From: Phoronis australis
Lineage: Eukaryota; Phoronida; Phoronidae
NCBI GenBank assembly: GCA_002633005.1
Contig: NMRA01000149.1
Span: 18,798-76,389 of the forward strand
Direction of reading: 5' to 3'
Length of the DNA: 57,592 nt
Under the pieces are notes generated by a model that was not told where the DNA came from, made no database searches, and saw only the letters and a list, made by a program, of their open reading frames with translations. Of this stretch, positions 45,411-56,666 are shown piece by piece (positions within the stretch are counted from its first letter, which is position 1; each line of letters opens with the position of its first letter). The position numbers and the translations under genes are program-made.

Positions 45411-46194
45411 ACGAGAGCGCTCGGAGGAGCGACACTTGGCGGAATTAATCGAAAAGACGACGAACACGATATTATTCATGTGACTAGCGAAGAAATCAAA
45501 TTGAGAGCATACAGTCAACTACAATAAAGAATGAAAGCCCGTTCAAAACTCTATCTAAAGTGGTAGTTTGGCAAACACGATAACATTCATGTGACTAGCG
45601 AAAAAATCAAACAGAGAGCATACAATCAACTACAATGAAGAACAATAGATGGCGCAACATGATGGTCCAGTCTGCAGTAGGACAGTGCTGGCTGGGTCAG
45701 TCTGGGTCAACTAGGCATAACCAAAACAAAGTGGGCTGAAAGCCAGCCAGCTCCGTGTGACCGAAGGAACAACGGTATCCGAAAATCTCGAATAATTCAA
45801 AAGTAGACGTTGTAGCGCAAAATGGAAAATATCTTCTGAAAGCCCGTCCACAACTCTACGTACTTTGAAAGAGCATACAATCAACTACAATAAAGAACAA
45901 TAGATGGCGCAACATTACGGACGAGGCATGCTTTTCAGTAGGACAGTGCTGGCTGGGTCAGTCTGGGTCAACTAGGCATAACCAAAACAAAGTGAACTGA
46001 AAGCCAGCCACCTGCGCGCTTGCATAGGAACAACGGTATCCGAAAATCTCGAATAATTCAAAAAGTAGATGTCGTAGCGCAAAATGGAAAATATCTTCTG
46101 AAAGCCCATTCAAATTTCTATCTTAAGTGGTAGTTTGGCAAAAATCTAAAAAATTTTCGAGGAAATCAAAAATTTGCCGGTTTTTTTTTGAAAT

Positions 46195-46795
46195 TCAAAG
46201 TCAAATAACTCGAAAACGGTAAGTCTGAGAAATACGCTCTCACAGGCTTTTTGAAAGGCCATACTTCAAGGAATCCACATGCAAAAATTCACGTCATTTG
46301 CTCTTCCCATAAAAAATGCGACACCAGAGCGATTGAAACCGTGTGAACATGCCCCACAGCCGCCATCTTGAAGGTGACTTCCGGTTCAATACTTTTTTAT
46401 AAAATCTTATTAAACTCAACAAACACGTGACCAGTTTGAAAGTGATTGGTTTGCAAATGCGCCCTCTACAGGAGAAAACGTTTTAGCCATATTTCGGGGT
46501 GCGCATGCGCCACGTCCAATATTTCCCCCATCTTTCACCGGAAGTCAACGTTTTTCTGCACAATTGTAGCACCTGCGTTGTAGTATCTTGGAGCCGATTT
46601 TCAGCCATTTAAGTTGAAAAATGCGGCCTGTACGAGTATTTGACTGTGAAATCGGATACAAAATGGCCACCACGTCCGCCATTTTGTGTCCGATCATGAC
46701 CAAAAACAAAAGCTTTCCAGGGTTTCCCGATCTACACGTTGTGTGCCAATTTCGTGAAAATCGGACCAGATTTGCGACCTGTAGAGAGCGAACAA
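46195..46795. repeat. Unit B copy 3 with the same promoter-type motifs
   Basis: GCCGCCATCTTG (46359-46370), ACTTCCGGT (46377-46385), TGCGCATGCGCCA (46500-46512), ACCGGAAGT (46537-46545), then AAAATGGCC (46660-46668) and CCGCCATTTTG (46676-46686). Confidence 0.6.
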
Positions 46796-46850
46796 TAAAA
46801 AACTTGCTGTCAGAGCAACATACTTAGCGGAAGAATTCCGCCAAGTAAAA

Positions 46851-48413
46851 ATCTTCCAACCGCCTTGCAGGAAACGGCCAATAAGTAACGTTGACAAGCT
46901 GAGTCCTTAAATAAATGGCGATAGAATGTGAATAGCCACAACACTCAAAATGTCCTCTGAATGACAGGTCGTTGTTGTCTTGCTACTTCATAGCATCAAA
47001 TGATATTTTAAAAACTTATTTTCCAATAATCAATTGTACACGATTCAGGAAGGAATGCGCACAGATAGCTGAAAGGCCGCCTCACGCGCTTCCGTTCAAA
47101 AAACGTTCTTACATTGAGTTTTACTTTACCGTGTACAATTTTTATTAGCAGTTCCCCCAAACACGATGTCTTGCTTAGTTTTGATACAGTTTGAACCAGC
47201 TAGGAACCCATATTTATTTCTGTGCTCCAAGTTTCTCACACGACCAACCCAATAAGGCAATCTCCTAACATGACCATCTTCAATCATCCAGTGCAGCTTA
47301 GAATGTATCTCTGTGCATAAAAGAATTACACGTGCGTTTAACATTTGTCCTATCGCCAAGCTTTTGAGTGACGGCTTAACTGACCAATTATAACGCAGAA
47401 TTCTTGACATACTCTCGTTTCCAAGCCACCTCGTTTCCACCCGACACTTTGCTTGGTAAAACATATTGTTTGTTTGTCGACTTTTCGCATGGGGGTGGAG
47501 CTTGCGATCGGTCAGTTTTAGGGTTCTCGTTGAGAAATTGTCCAATCGTTCAAGATACGAGGAATATGATGCATGATTGGTTAAACAAGGTGTTTCATAG
47601 ACTACGGGTGATGTTCCACAGGGCTTTAAAAACAAGCATCATCTTGTTCCACGGCATACATAACAGTGGTGATTGTGCAGGTAAGAAATATACTGTTCAC
47701 TGCATACGGTTGCATGGTCTTAGGCAAGTGAAAAACATTCCCATTTCCTTAAAACTCGCTAGAAAAGACGAAGGTCACAATTCTTAAACTTAGCTTATGT
47801 ATGTTTTTATAAAGTAGCATGGAAAACTATGATATGTATCGAATGAGCATGGCCTAACGCGCTCATGAAGACTCAGAAAATTTACAAAATAGTTCCCATG
47901 GAAACAACTTTCACTACTTGTCATTCAAAATATACTCTTTTTCAAAGTTTCTTATCTTTTCCGAAGGAATGTCTTGGAAACAATTTTTTAAAAGCTTGAG
48001 AAAAACAGGGCCGATATCATGAGATCGTTCCTATAGTAGTATTGTCTGAAGTCTGTAAAACGCCTATGTCGTGGTAATCGTTTCTAAGAGACAGCGAAGT
48101 TGGAGAGCTGCGAGCTGATCTGCTATCTGCCCCAAGTGAACGACACACTCTAAACTTAGTGATCTGCACAAATGTTGCACTGTGTGAACGCACTTAAAGT
48201 GTTTTTCAAGCACAAACAATGTATTTGTTTTGGAGCTCCTAGTGTTCAAGTTGGAACACACTGTAGAACACATGTGACGCATGTTCTACTTACAGTACAG
48301 AATACTGTTATGGTGTTCTAACAGCGGTTTCTGCTAGTCTTTTCACAATAAATTGAATCTATGGAATAGCAAGCTTTTTACTTTTGTTTAATCCAGGAGG
48401 CATGGTTGACTCT
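46851..48413. other. Intergenic, no clear gene
   Basis: Long frames are open on both strands at 47126-47787 but match nothing I recognise. A strong donor GTGCAG|GTAAGA on the plus strand is near 47679. Confidence 0.35.
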
Positions 48414-49218
48414 CAGTGGCGGATCTACGGGGGGGTTCAGGGGGTTTAAACCCCCCTTGGGCAAGGACCCAAAAATAAAAAGAAACGTCTTCAGCAAAAC
48501 AAAAACGGCACTGCTAGTGTGTGTAACCCTCAAGTAAACCAACTTGGAAAAATTGAGGGGGGCTCACTCTGTAACGCGCGGAGATTAATTGTGCGTGCTC
48601 TTCCGTCGACACTTCTGAAGTAGATGGATTCACAGCTAAAAGAGCAGTTCTATAGATGATTTCTTTAGGTAACTAGCTTCTTAACTCTAAGATATGTTTT
48701 GATTTGATTAGGGGAAATAGTGTGGTGCCGCAACCCTGATATTCAGGCGAATTGACGTGCAACGTTTTTACCTCATCTGTTATGCCGTGTCATTCTATTA
48801 CACTCCACACATTTGTAACTGACTTATGCTCTTGAATATTTGGAAGTTGTCTAAGCCCCTGTATACACACCACACTTTTTCGTATACGACTTTTCATATG
48901 CTAAAAAGGTGTGTGTAAGCAGATGTTCCAACAAAATTTTTTGCTGGTGGCTTGACTCACACCCAGATGTGCGCAATTTGGTTTCACGAAACTTATGAGC
49001 CAAGTTCATGTGACGAAATCGAGAAGGGTTTTTAATTATCTTAAGAAAAACTCCAGAGACATGTTAAGTGCCAGAAACTTACCAGGGTGCATGGAAATTT
49101 CACTATTTGGCTAAAAAATATCTTACACGACCTCCCCCCCCTCGGTGCCACGCGCCTAGGATTCGACCTTGGCGGGAATCCTAAACCCCCCCTTGCTGAA
49201 AACGTAGATCCGCCACTG
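48414..49218. mobile_element. Complete 805-bp hAT-like miniature element
   Basis: The left end CAGTGGCGGATCTACGGGGG and the right end AACGTAGATCCGCCACTG are exact inverted repeats over 16 bp. G-tracts and C-tracts lie inside the ends. The right 88 bp match window bases 1-89. There is no coding frame of note. I see no matching 8-bp target duplication (TTGACTCT against ACACTGAT), so the insertion is old or rearranged. Confidence 0.75.
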
Positions 49219-50129
49219 ACACTGATAAAAGATTTACACACCACTGATCTCGCATTCTCTCTTGTGGCAACATTTTGCACTATCCTTTGAAAAGCGATTT
49301 CATGAAGCTTTGTAATGCAATGAGCTTTAATGCCGTTCATTAGGTTGTCGCGCACTGGTCATGCAAAAATTCGCTTATTTTTATCAAAATGGGAAATTCG
49401 TTTTTGAAAATGTGAAAACCTGTGACTTTTCATATAATATTAGTGTGCATGTTACATATAATTGCTAGCACGTTGCACCAGCACCCCATGTAAAATAAAT
49501 ATCATAAAACAATACCGCAGACAACAGGAGCTGTACAGGCTACGTATTAGACAACATTGCGACTTAAAAACAAGACGACAACAACAGGGTAATTATGCTT
49601 CTGATACATGTGGTTGAATCTTTACCATACTAAGTGCAACAGTTCTTACAGACAAAACCAATGATTAATGGAAATCCATATCAATCTACACTAACATGTC
49701 ATGAAAAACAAAAAATACTCAAACGTTGAAGGCAATAAGCTATGTGGATTAAACCCACATCTTGTCATTAAAATATACAGTCAAGAATAAATCTATATTT
49801 ATGCTTCTAACACATGTGCCTGAATCCTTACTATAAAACATACAAAAAACAATGCTCTTTCATACAAAAGCAATAAACAAGGGGAATTTTGTTGCGATAA
49901 ACTGGAATGTAACTATGACTTCTACGTCGGTGATACAAATTCTGCTTCCATGCTGTCAGTTTCGTAGATAGTGCAATAGATTGATTCCGATTGGCACGAA
50001 GCCTCAAAAATGTTCACTAAATTTCCGGGTCGTTATTGATCTTTCCCAATCGTTCTGGACGACTTCACTTCCAAAAGCAGATCATTCAAGCTCCTATACA
50101 GAGAAAATTAAGCGAAATATACTCAGGTA
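49219..50129. other. Intergenic, nothing recognised
   Basis: No feature that I can support. Confidence 0.4.
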
Positions 50130-51178
50130 AAAACGAAAGAGGACTTTTTGAACCAACCTTTGTGGTTTAATAGTAACTTGGCGATCGGAGGCACAGGTGT
50201 TTTTATAAGCCTTGGTTTGTAAAAGGCTTAAGATTTATTAGAGATATGTATACCTCTGAAGGTGATTTTGTTAGTCTAAGCAATATGAAAAATAGGTTCG
50301 ACGTGAAAACCAACTTTGTAGAATATAATGGTGTTGTTTCTGTTCTAAGAAGGTTTCAAAAAACTCTATTTCAAAGTAAATTTAAAAGTGTTAATGTCTA
50401 CTCTCCTTGCATGCCTTTAGGAATTACTCACTTAAGGAAAGATTTGAAGGGTTGTAGACATATTTGTTCAGTCTTTAATAACGTTAAGAAACCTAAGTCA
50501 GAGTGTAAATGGGAAATAGAGCTAGGAGATAGTTTAGATTGGAAGAAAATATATGCTTTACCTTACAAAATTACAAAGGATCCCCATATTAGAAGGTTCC
50601 AGTTTAGAATACTACACAGGATTATTGCAACAAATACCTTTTTAGTCAAAATATGTGTTAGGGATTCTGATCTATGTTCCTTTTGTAATAAAGCTCCAGA
50701 GACGCTGTCACACCTTTTTGGGAATGTAGCTTTGCAAAAGATTTCTGGAAGGAATTCAGAAAGCTACTCCAAAAGTGTTGCATTCAGCTTCCCAACTGTT
50801 TGTCTTACGATAGTGTTATTCTTGGACTTTACAAGACGCATGATTTTCTATTTAATATTTTGCTTCTACTAGCTAAACAGTACATTTACAAGGAGAGATG
50901 TCACAAAAATATACTTAATTTTCTCAAGTTCGTTACAAAAACTTATGAATACTATGATGCTGAAAAATTAAATGCACATAAAAACTTTGTATATGACAGC
51001 TTCTCTGCGAAATGGGAAAATTTTATTGTTCATGTTAACTTCATGTAGAAGATATTTACTTTAAACAAGATATGAGAATGGTCTTCCTGAGGTGTGCATG
51101 TGTGAATGAATGGATGTACTTATTTGTTTGTTTGTTTTTTGTACTTGTTCATAAATGATAATAAATACCTGAAAAAAT
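50130..51178 (+). pseudogene. L1/Tx1-like LINE, 3' part of ORF2 and 3' UTR
   Basis: Starts with NQPLWFNSNLAIGG and, after a shift, FYKPWFVKGLRFIRDMYTS, then YKITKDPHIRRFQFRILHRI and the zinc-type segment CSFCNKAPETLSHLFG. After a shift near 50730 the end reads FLFNILLLLAKQYIYKERC. These motifs mark the C-terminal part of ORF2 in the L1/Tx1 group. The 3' UTR (from about 51049) ends AATAAATACCTGAAAAAA. A shorter copy of the same 3' end is at 54212-54361. Endonuclease and RT palm are missing, so it is a 5'-truncated dead copy. Confidence 0.8.
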
Positions 51179-52500
51179 TACATGCAATTAGCGTTGCTCA
51201 TTTAGCCAACGATGGGCTAATGTTGACTTATGTAGTGAATGCCGTGAAAGCGAGTTTCATAACTCGTACATGTACCTTCCAGCGCATTGGTTCAACAAAC
51301 AGTAGACGTAACTACAATAGACTCCGTGGTAATTTGCTTTAGAAAGCGACTAACAATGCACTATAAGCGATAACAACTCGGCCTCTGTTGAACGCACCGA
51401 AGCACGTGCCGTGTTTCCCCATGTAACATAACAACAATGTCTGTAAGACGCGAACAACAAGAAATCGATACAATATTAAAAAAACAGGAACAAAACTGAA
51501 GCAACAGAATTGATGTCTAGGCTTTAGCAGAACGTTCTTGCTTCAGGAATTTGATTGTCAAATCGGGTTAGTTTCAGCCGCCGAAGCAAATTTGGGACTC
51601 CAGAGGAATTCCGGGCGTTTTATTGCAATTCCAATTCAGTCATAGTAAAAGAATCCACAAAATTGCAATACGCATTTGAAGAAAGTTCTCCTTGACACAA
51701 GAACTTGATTTATATTATCGGCTGTTAGGACGGTACCGGATTGAGAGTTCTTTTGTCTTCCGTTATAACCGACTTCGTTTTAGAAACGTTTGAATCTAGA
51801 AATCATGTCAGAAAATCTCGCATCCACGGACACTCCTCAAGTTTATCCTACTTTCTTCCGTCGGAGATTCAGCCACCGACACAGTCTTAAAATTTTATTT
51901 GTTGGCCTTGAAAGTTCGAATACAATTAAGACAGTAGTAGGAAAAAGTTTGAAAAAAGCAAGATACCAACAAATATCATGAGAAACTTCAATGACGCGAA
52001 GACGAAGTTAAGAGACCAGCTTCACGGATGTTGCAGGTTTGTGGGTAAATATCACGAGATTAAGTGTCGTCATGTAAACCAGAACAACTCTGATGTAAAT
52101 GCATCATGAATGGTCTTTGGCGAGCTTAGAAAGTGTTTTCGTCGGTTGTGAAGGTGAGACTTGAATGGAGACAATGACAAAGTCTATTGTAGTGATGTGA
52201 TTGCTGTTATTTCGGTAATCCGACTTTCACCTCAGGAACTTCTCTTTGGCTTAATATTGCGGGTCGATTGTTTTGATTTAATTTTGGGACGAGCAACAAA
52301 ACTCGACTCGCCAAATAAGGCATTTCAGCATTTCTCGTACTTTGCAATATACTGCTTCGTTCTTGTTGCATCTTATGATACCACCAAAATAGCGTTAATA
52401 TGACCTCAGCAGGTATTCTCGAATAAAGTTTTACCTCTACAACCACGTAAGAACAGTTCTCGAACCATATTGATAATATAGCCATGTTATGATTATTTCT
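51179..52500. other. Intergenic upstream of the secreted-peptide gene
   Basis: A 59-residue frame from ATG 51805 (MSENLASTDTPQVYPTFF) is unassigned. An acceptor-like TTATTTCTAG ends near 52500, suggesting a noncoding upstream exon for the next gene. Confidence 0.35.
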
Positions 52501-52524
52501 AGACACCCTCAATAGACTCGAACA

Positions 52525-53342
52525 ATGACAAAGTCGACCAAAGTTATCGCTTTGCTGGTCATCGTTGCATGTCTGGTGCTCTATGTCAGGTGAGTATTAT
52601 ATCCATGTTTCATTTTCTCATGTCCCGTCAAAAAGTTGCAAAATAAGGTCACATAAGCCTACGTCATCTCGAGCCATGATGTCGTGAAAATATGTTAAGG
52701 TATTACATTCAGATCCAATGAGGGGACACTCTGGTGTCAGAAATGTTGCTCGTAGGAAAACCATGAACAGAAAAAATCTCAGTTCACTACCTTTCACGAG
52801 CTCCTGACCAGAACCATTAAAGAGGCCTGGAACTCGAAAAATAGTCTAAATTGCATGATTCAGAGTGGTTCTCTGCCACTGAAACAGAGTTCACTCTGCT
52901 CATCATGTGGTTTTACGGTTTGTGCGTAAAGATTTTGAATTTTGTTGTTGTTTGTTGTTGATTCATCTTTCATGAGAGGTACTAATTGTTTAATAACTGT
53001 TAACAAAAACTGCGAAAAGTTGCCGAAGCCCGGGTTTTGGTACCATTTTAATACATATACTGGTTCGTTTTTGTTGTTTCTTAGTTTGAAGTTACCTTTT
53101 CTTGACCCACTGAAGCACTGTTCATAAACGAAAGAAATATTTACTCAGCACTGTTTCTTGAAAGCCACTGAATTTGTTGCTGTGTTTGCAGCGTCTCGGA
53201 AGCACAGCTTAGAGGCGAGACCAGGTTGCATGAAGTTAGGCGTGCAAGCGCCTCCCAAAGGTTGTCCTTGGACAGTGAAGAGAACGCAGACAATTTGGAA
53301 CGCAGACTTCAAGAGGAAATCGGCCACAAGCATATGGAATGA
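52525..53342 (+). CDS. Two-exon gene for a 71-residue predicted secreted peptide precursor
   Basis: Exon 1 (52525-52589) starts MTKSTKVIALLVIVACLVLY and ends at a textbook donor GTCAG|GTGAGT in phase 2. Exon 2 begins at 53192 after TGTGTTTGCAG and rebuilds a Ser codon, then reads VSEAQLRGETRLHEV to TGA (53340-53342). The start is a signal peptide: two lysines, a hydrophobic core and a likely cleavage site VSEA|QL. The mature part is charged, with two Arg-Arg sites bracketing ASASQRLSLDSEENADNLE, and a tail LQEEIGHKHME. This layout resembles neuropeptide or hormone precursors, but no family is recognised and there is no C-terminal amidation Gly or Cys pair. Another frame of exon 2 is also open (to 53376) but does not fit the splice phase. 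Confidence 0.6.
52817..52945 (+). mobile_element. Left fragment of the TTAA element, inside the intron of the peptide gene
   Basis: TTAAAGAGGCCTGGAACTCG and the next 110 bp match the left end at 2890-3020 (shared CTAAATTGC-TGATTCA-AG, GCCACTG, TTTTACGGTT). No right end is found, so it is truncated. Confidence 0.6.
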
Positions 53343-53729
53343 AGCTGCTTCTGCAATCTTCATGAAACACTCTTAAAGTGTCTTAAATGAATGAAATGTA
53401 TTGGAAATATCTCACAATCATTTCAAAGAAAATATAAATATATCTGAACGCATTTATTGCATTTTAATTTTATCTCAACACCGCATAACGATGCTTCGTT
53501 GTAAAAGTCTACCATATGTCAAGACCTTAGGCAAGCACTGATACAATTAGAGGTGCTTCGAACTCTCGTTCAGAAAGGAATCAAAATTACCGGAGATTTC
53601 AAATAAAGCACCCTTAACCAGAAAGCGCCAATGAGCGTTTTTCCGAAATCCTGTGCAGGACTTCGACCACTTGCACTTGTGAAACTGGTTTTGACTTACC
53701 CTCTGACACAGCGCCACCTATACTGAAAA
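53343..53729. other. 3' flank of the peptide gene
   Basis: Probably 3' UTR. AATATAAATATAT near 53430 could be a variant poly(A) signal. Nothing else seen. Confidence 0.35.
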
Positions 53730-53730
53730 G

Positions 53731-53791
53731 TGGCCTGGTGGAAACATGATGAACGACGCAGAAGGTCACGGGTTCGAGTCCCGGTTGGCAA
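53731..53791 (+). repeat. tRNA-derived SINE head or tRNA pseudogene
   Basis: A-box-like TGGCCTGGTGG (53731-53741) and a near-perfect B box GGTTCGAGTCC (53771-53781) with a T-arm CGGG/CCCG. No proper acceptor stem. Confidence 0.5.
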
Positions 53792-53795
53792 AAAA

Positions 53796-54200
53796 ATCAG
53801 TCTTTTCACTAGGTCCCCTGATCAGGCCACATGTGGCCGACTGACCAGACTTAAAAATGTTATGTAATATTATTTTTTCAAACTGAACAATAAAACGTAC
53901 AAAAGTCTACCGATGATGCGAGTCGCTTGCTACCATTGCTTGGGCGTATAATTATTCCCAGCACTATACCTGTATGATAGAAAGTAGGATAGCAGTAAGT
54001 AAAAGTATAGCAGACAGCAAGCCCATTTTCTGCTGTTTGTTTCTTGGTAGATTTTAAGGCATTCACACCGCACTACTTTTTGGGAACTCTCTCGCTGCTA
54101 CATGTTTATAGCTTAGCCACCTATAGACATTTGGTTGCTCCTTGTTACCCTATGGTGTAGCCATCACGCGCGTTCAATGCAGATGAATAGCATATAAAAC
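53796..54200. other. Intergenic, nothing recognised
   Basis: No feature that I can support. Confidence 0.4.
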
Positions 54201-54211
54201 ATATAAAACGA

Positions 54212-54305
54212 GATATGAGAATGGTCTTCCTGAGGTGTGCATGCGTGAATGAATGGTGTACTTATTTGTTTGTTTGTTTTTGTAATTGTTTGTAAATGAC
54301 AATAA

Positions 54306-54361
<56 letters not shown>
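54212..54361 (+). mobile_element. 150-bp 5'-truncated LINE copy with (CA)n tail
   Basis: GATATGAGAATGGTCTTCCT and the next 85 bp match the LINE 3' UTR at 51069-51165, ending AATAAATA and then (CA)n at about 54309-54354. The 11-bp sequence ATATAAAACGA flanks it exactly (54201-54211 and 54362-54372), a target-site duplication. It is a very young-looking, severely truncated insertion of the family seen at 50130. Confidence 0.85.
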
Positions 54362-54366
<5 letters not shown>

Positions 54367-54515
54367 AAACGATAGAGCATAAGGGAATTTTGTTTGAACT
54401 AACACGCTCAACAAGTATTTTGCCCCTATACTGGGAATTCCTTCTGATTTAAGACCATTTTCACAGTATCTGGGAAAAAATGCCGAAGGACCTTCAGCTC
54501 TGTTTGGTTAACTTG

Positions 54516-55634
54516 TTAAAGAGTTCCCACCATGCATTTTCTTACTTTTTCTGGTTTCAGTTAGTTAATATGAATCGAATACCATAAAATCTTGCTAAAT
54601 AGACACTTTTTATGCCAAATAGTGGCAACGTTTTTAATTTTGAAGAAAAATTACTTACATGTATTTCTAAGTTTCCCGCCAAATGATGCAATGGGTGGAA
54701 GACGGTTGGCCGCTTGACAATCATTTGCAATGTCGGAACACTGCAGGTCAGAAGACAATGACAATATTAGGCGAGAATTGGACACTTATTATGCAGGTCG
54801 AGAGGAGAGTGGATACGGGCACTTATACTCAAGTACTTGAAGAATCAGACAATGAATTCGATTTCCCATTTAGCGAACTTTCGTCGGTTTCAGGGCGTAT
54901 GAACTCGACTCACTTGCACGAGAAACGACATATGTGAGCCACAACCAACTCTACCAAGTGGTGGTCACTACTCACGAAATAGACACTTAATAATTACTGA
55001 CAAAGGCCACAGCCAACCTGGGTTACTCGTATTCACTATTGCCGTGATGGAATGAGCACAGTCTAAACACGATATGCATAAGCCTACTTGTAGTAGCACT
55101 CGATCTGGGTCGGGGTCCAGGGCCTGGCATCACTCGCCCTAGAATGGAAGCAGTTTGTTCGTTATTTACAAAATTTGCAAATGCACTTACATGTACTTGG
55201 TGGTGAGTCATACATGTACATTGTAACGTCGCTTATGTGTGTGGTCGAAACACGATTCTTTGAAATATGCAGATCAAAGTGTGGCTTACGCCAAACTGAA
55301 TCTCGTGTTCCACACTGACACTCCACACTCTTGTTCGACGCACAATCATAGGTGGCGCAGCACTGAAAAAAGTGGGGGCTAAACCCCCCCCCCGCCCCCA
55401 GCCCTCCTGGCTCCACGCAGACTTTCTTCACAACTCCTCAGTATCGCCCTGGTAAAACAACAACGGCTGAGGCGGTCTTCCACCCATTGCGTACAAACTC
55501 GATAACAGAAAAATATATTTTTAAAATTTTTAGATTGTTTTGTAGCAACAGGTGTATTAAAGGCTATTAAATCTTTTAAAAAGTAATAATAAAATTCCTT
55601 TTTGAGATACAGGGTCATGGTGGGAACTCTTTAA
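54516..55634. mobile_element. 1.12-kb TTAA-flanked element with 15-bp inverted repeats
   Basis: TTAA then AGAGTTCCCACCATG at the left (54516-54534) and CATGGTGGGAACTCT then TTAA at the right (55616-55634) are exact inverted repeats. The AGAG start is shared with the 2890 element, suggesting the same superfamily (piggyBac or Kolobok type). It holds an 84-residue frame (54683-54937) with an acidic stretch EESDNEFDF and no recognised transposase. It lies within the Mutator-like transposase sequence. Confidence 0.8.
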
Positions 55635-56660
55635 TAGTGAGTGGAATATAGTGTGCGATTGCAGCAATGAAGTTATCACACGTATGACTCAGATTGAGAG
55701 CATTTTTGGCCCATGAGCTCGGTCAGGGCCATGCACTACTCTCAAAGTTTGCGTCAATATTTGGTCTGAAAAATATGCATGAAAAAACAGTCCAACGCAT
55801 CAGTAAGTCTGTACAGCAAAGTTATGTTCAAGCCAGACAGGAAAACATTGATGTAGCAGCAGGAAATTGTCCGTCAAGCGCACTTAGATTTAGACCCTAC
55901 GTTGGATCCCGATGACACAATTGGCATAGTCATGTCGTTTGATGGGACTTGGCATAAACGCGGGTTTTCATCGCATTACGGAGTTGGTACCGTAATTGAA
56001 GTTTTCACAGGTTATGTGTTAGACTATGAAGTATTGTCGTCGAACTGCCACGCATGTGTTTTGGCAGAAAATGGCAGCTACAACACTGCTGAGTGGATGG
56101 AGAGTCATGGCCAAAACTGTGTTAAAAATCACGCTGGATCTAGCAAGTGCATGGAGACTGCAGCTGCACTCAAGATTTGGTCGCGCAGTGTCGACAAGTA
56201 TAATTTGCGGTATACTAAAATTATTTCTGATGGGAACTCCACAGCATATAAAGCTGTGTGTGATGCTAAGGTCTATGGCGAAACTGAAATTGAGAAAATG
56301 TGTCTCAATCATTGCAGTAAACGTGTTGGCACAAATCTGTTGAAATTGTCATAGGACTGTAAGCTCGGTGGCCGAGGCCAAGGAAAGCTGACTAAGCAAA
56401 AGTGTGTCGTACTACAAAATTATTATCGTCAGACTGTGCTTTCCTACTTGAACGACATTGAGACAATGAAGAACAAAATTTACGCATCACTTTTCCATTG
56501 TATGTCTACAGACAGGGACCCGCGTCACCACCGCTGCCCGCCTGGATCAGACAGTTGGTGCTTCTACCGTCGTGCTCAAGCTGAGGGGACTGATCCACCA
56601 CCCCATGAACAGGCAGTCGGGCATCCTCTTTCGGTAGAAGTAGTAATTAAAATTTGTCCT
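55635..56660 (+). pseudogene. Mutator-like transposase (animal type), broken
   Basis: DDE-type transposase that would cut out and insert its element. Visible blocks: VCDCSNEVITRM (about 55655-55690); LAHELGQGHALLSKFASIFG (55706 on); MSFDGTWHKRGFSSHYGVGT; YVLDYEVLSSNCHAC; NHAGSSKCMETAAALKIWSR; LRYTKIISDGNSTAYKAV; MCLNHCSKRVGTNLLKL; and after TAG (56352) GGRGQGKLTKQKCVVLQNYY, DIETMKNKIYASLFHCMST, CPPGSDSWCFYRRA. Damage includes frameshifts near 55690 and 55900, the TAG, and loss of the C-terminus at about 56660 where LINE sequence begins. The presumed catalytic acidic residues (DGTW and SDGNS) remain. The 5' part may lie left of the 54516-55634 insertion. Confidence 0.85.
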
Positions 56661-56666
56661 CTGTAT

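Larger units (their letters stand above)
41820..46850. repeat. Five-kb array of two interleaved repeat units
   Basis: Unit A (about 230 bp, from AACAATAGATGGCGCAACAT to AAATCTCGAATAATTCAAAA and ATGGAAAATATCTTCTGAAA) occurs about eight times (starting near 41870, 42085, 42335, 43465, 43720, 43815, 45640, 45892). Unit B (about 600 bp, from AAATAACTCGAAAACGGTAA to AATTGCGACCTGTA) occurs three times (about 42627-43230, 44690-45290, 46195-46795), plus a 3' stub at 44070-44115. Palindromes and GATGAC-rich tracts lie between them. A single N at 43751 interrupts one A unit. No coding role is evident and the origin is unknown. Confidence 0.75.

Noticed and set aside
47126-47635. 169-residue minus-strand open frame
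   Set aside because: Overlaps an equally open plus-strand frame, shows no domain or splice sites, and looks like chance.
54164-54380. Cys/Val-rich open frames on the minus strand
   Set aside because: Translation of the (CA)n microsatellite.
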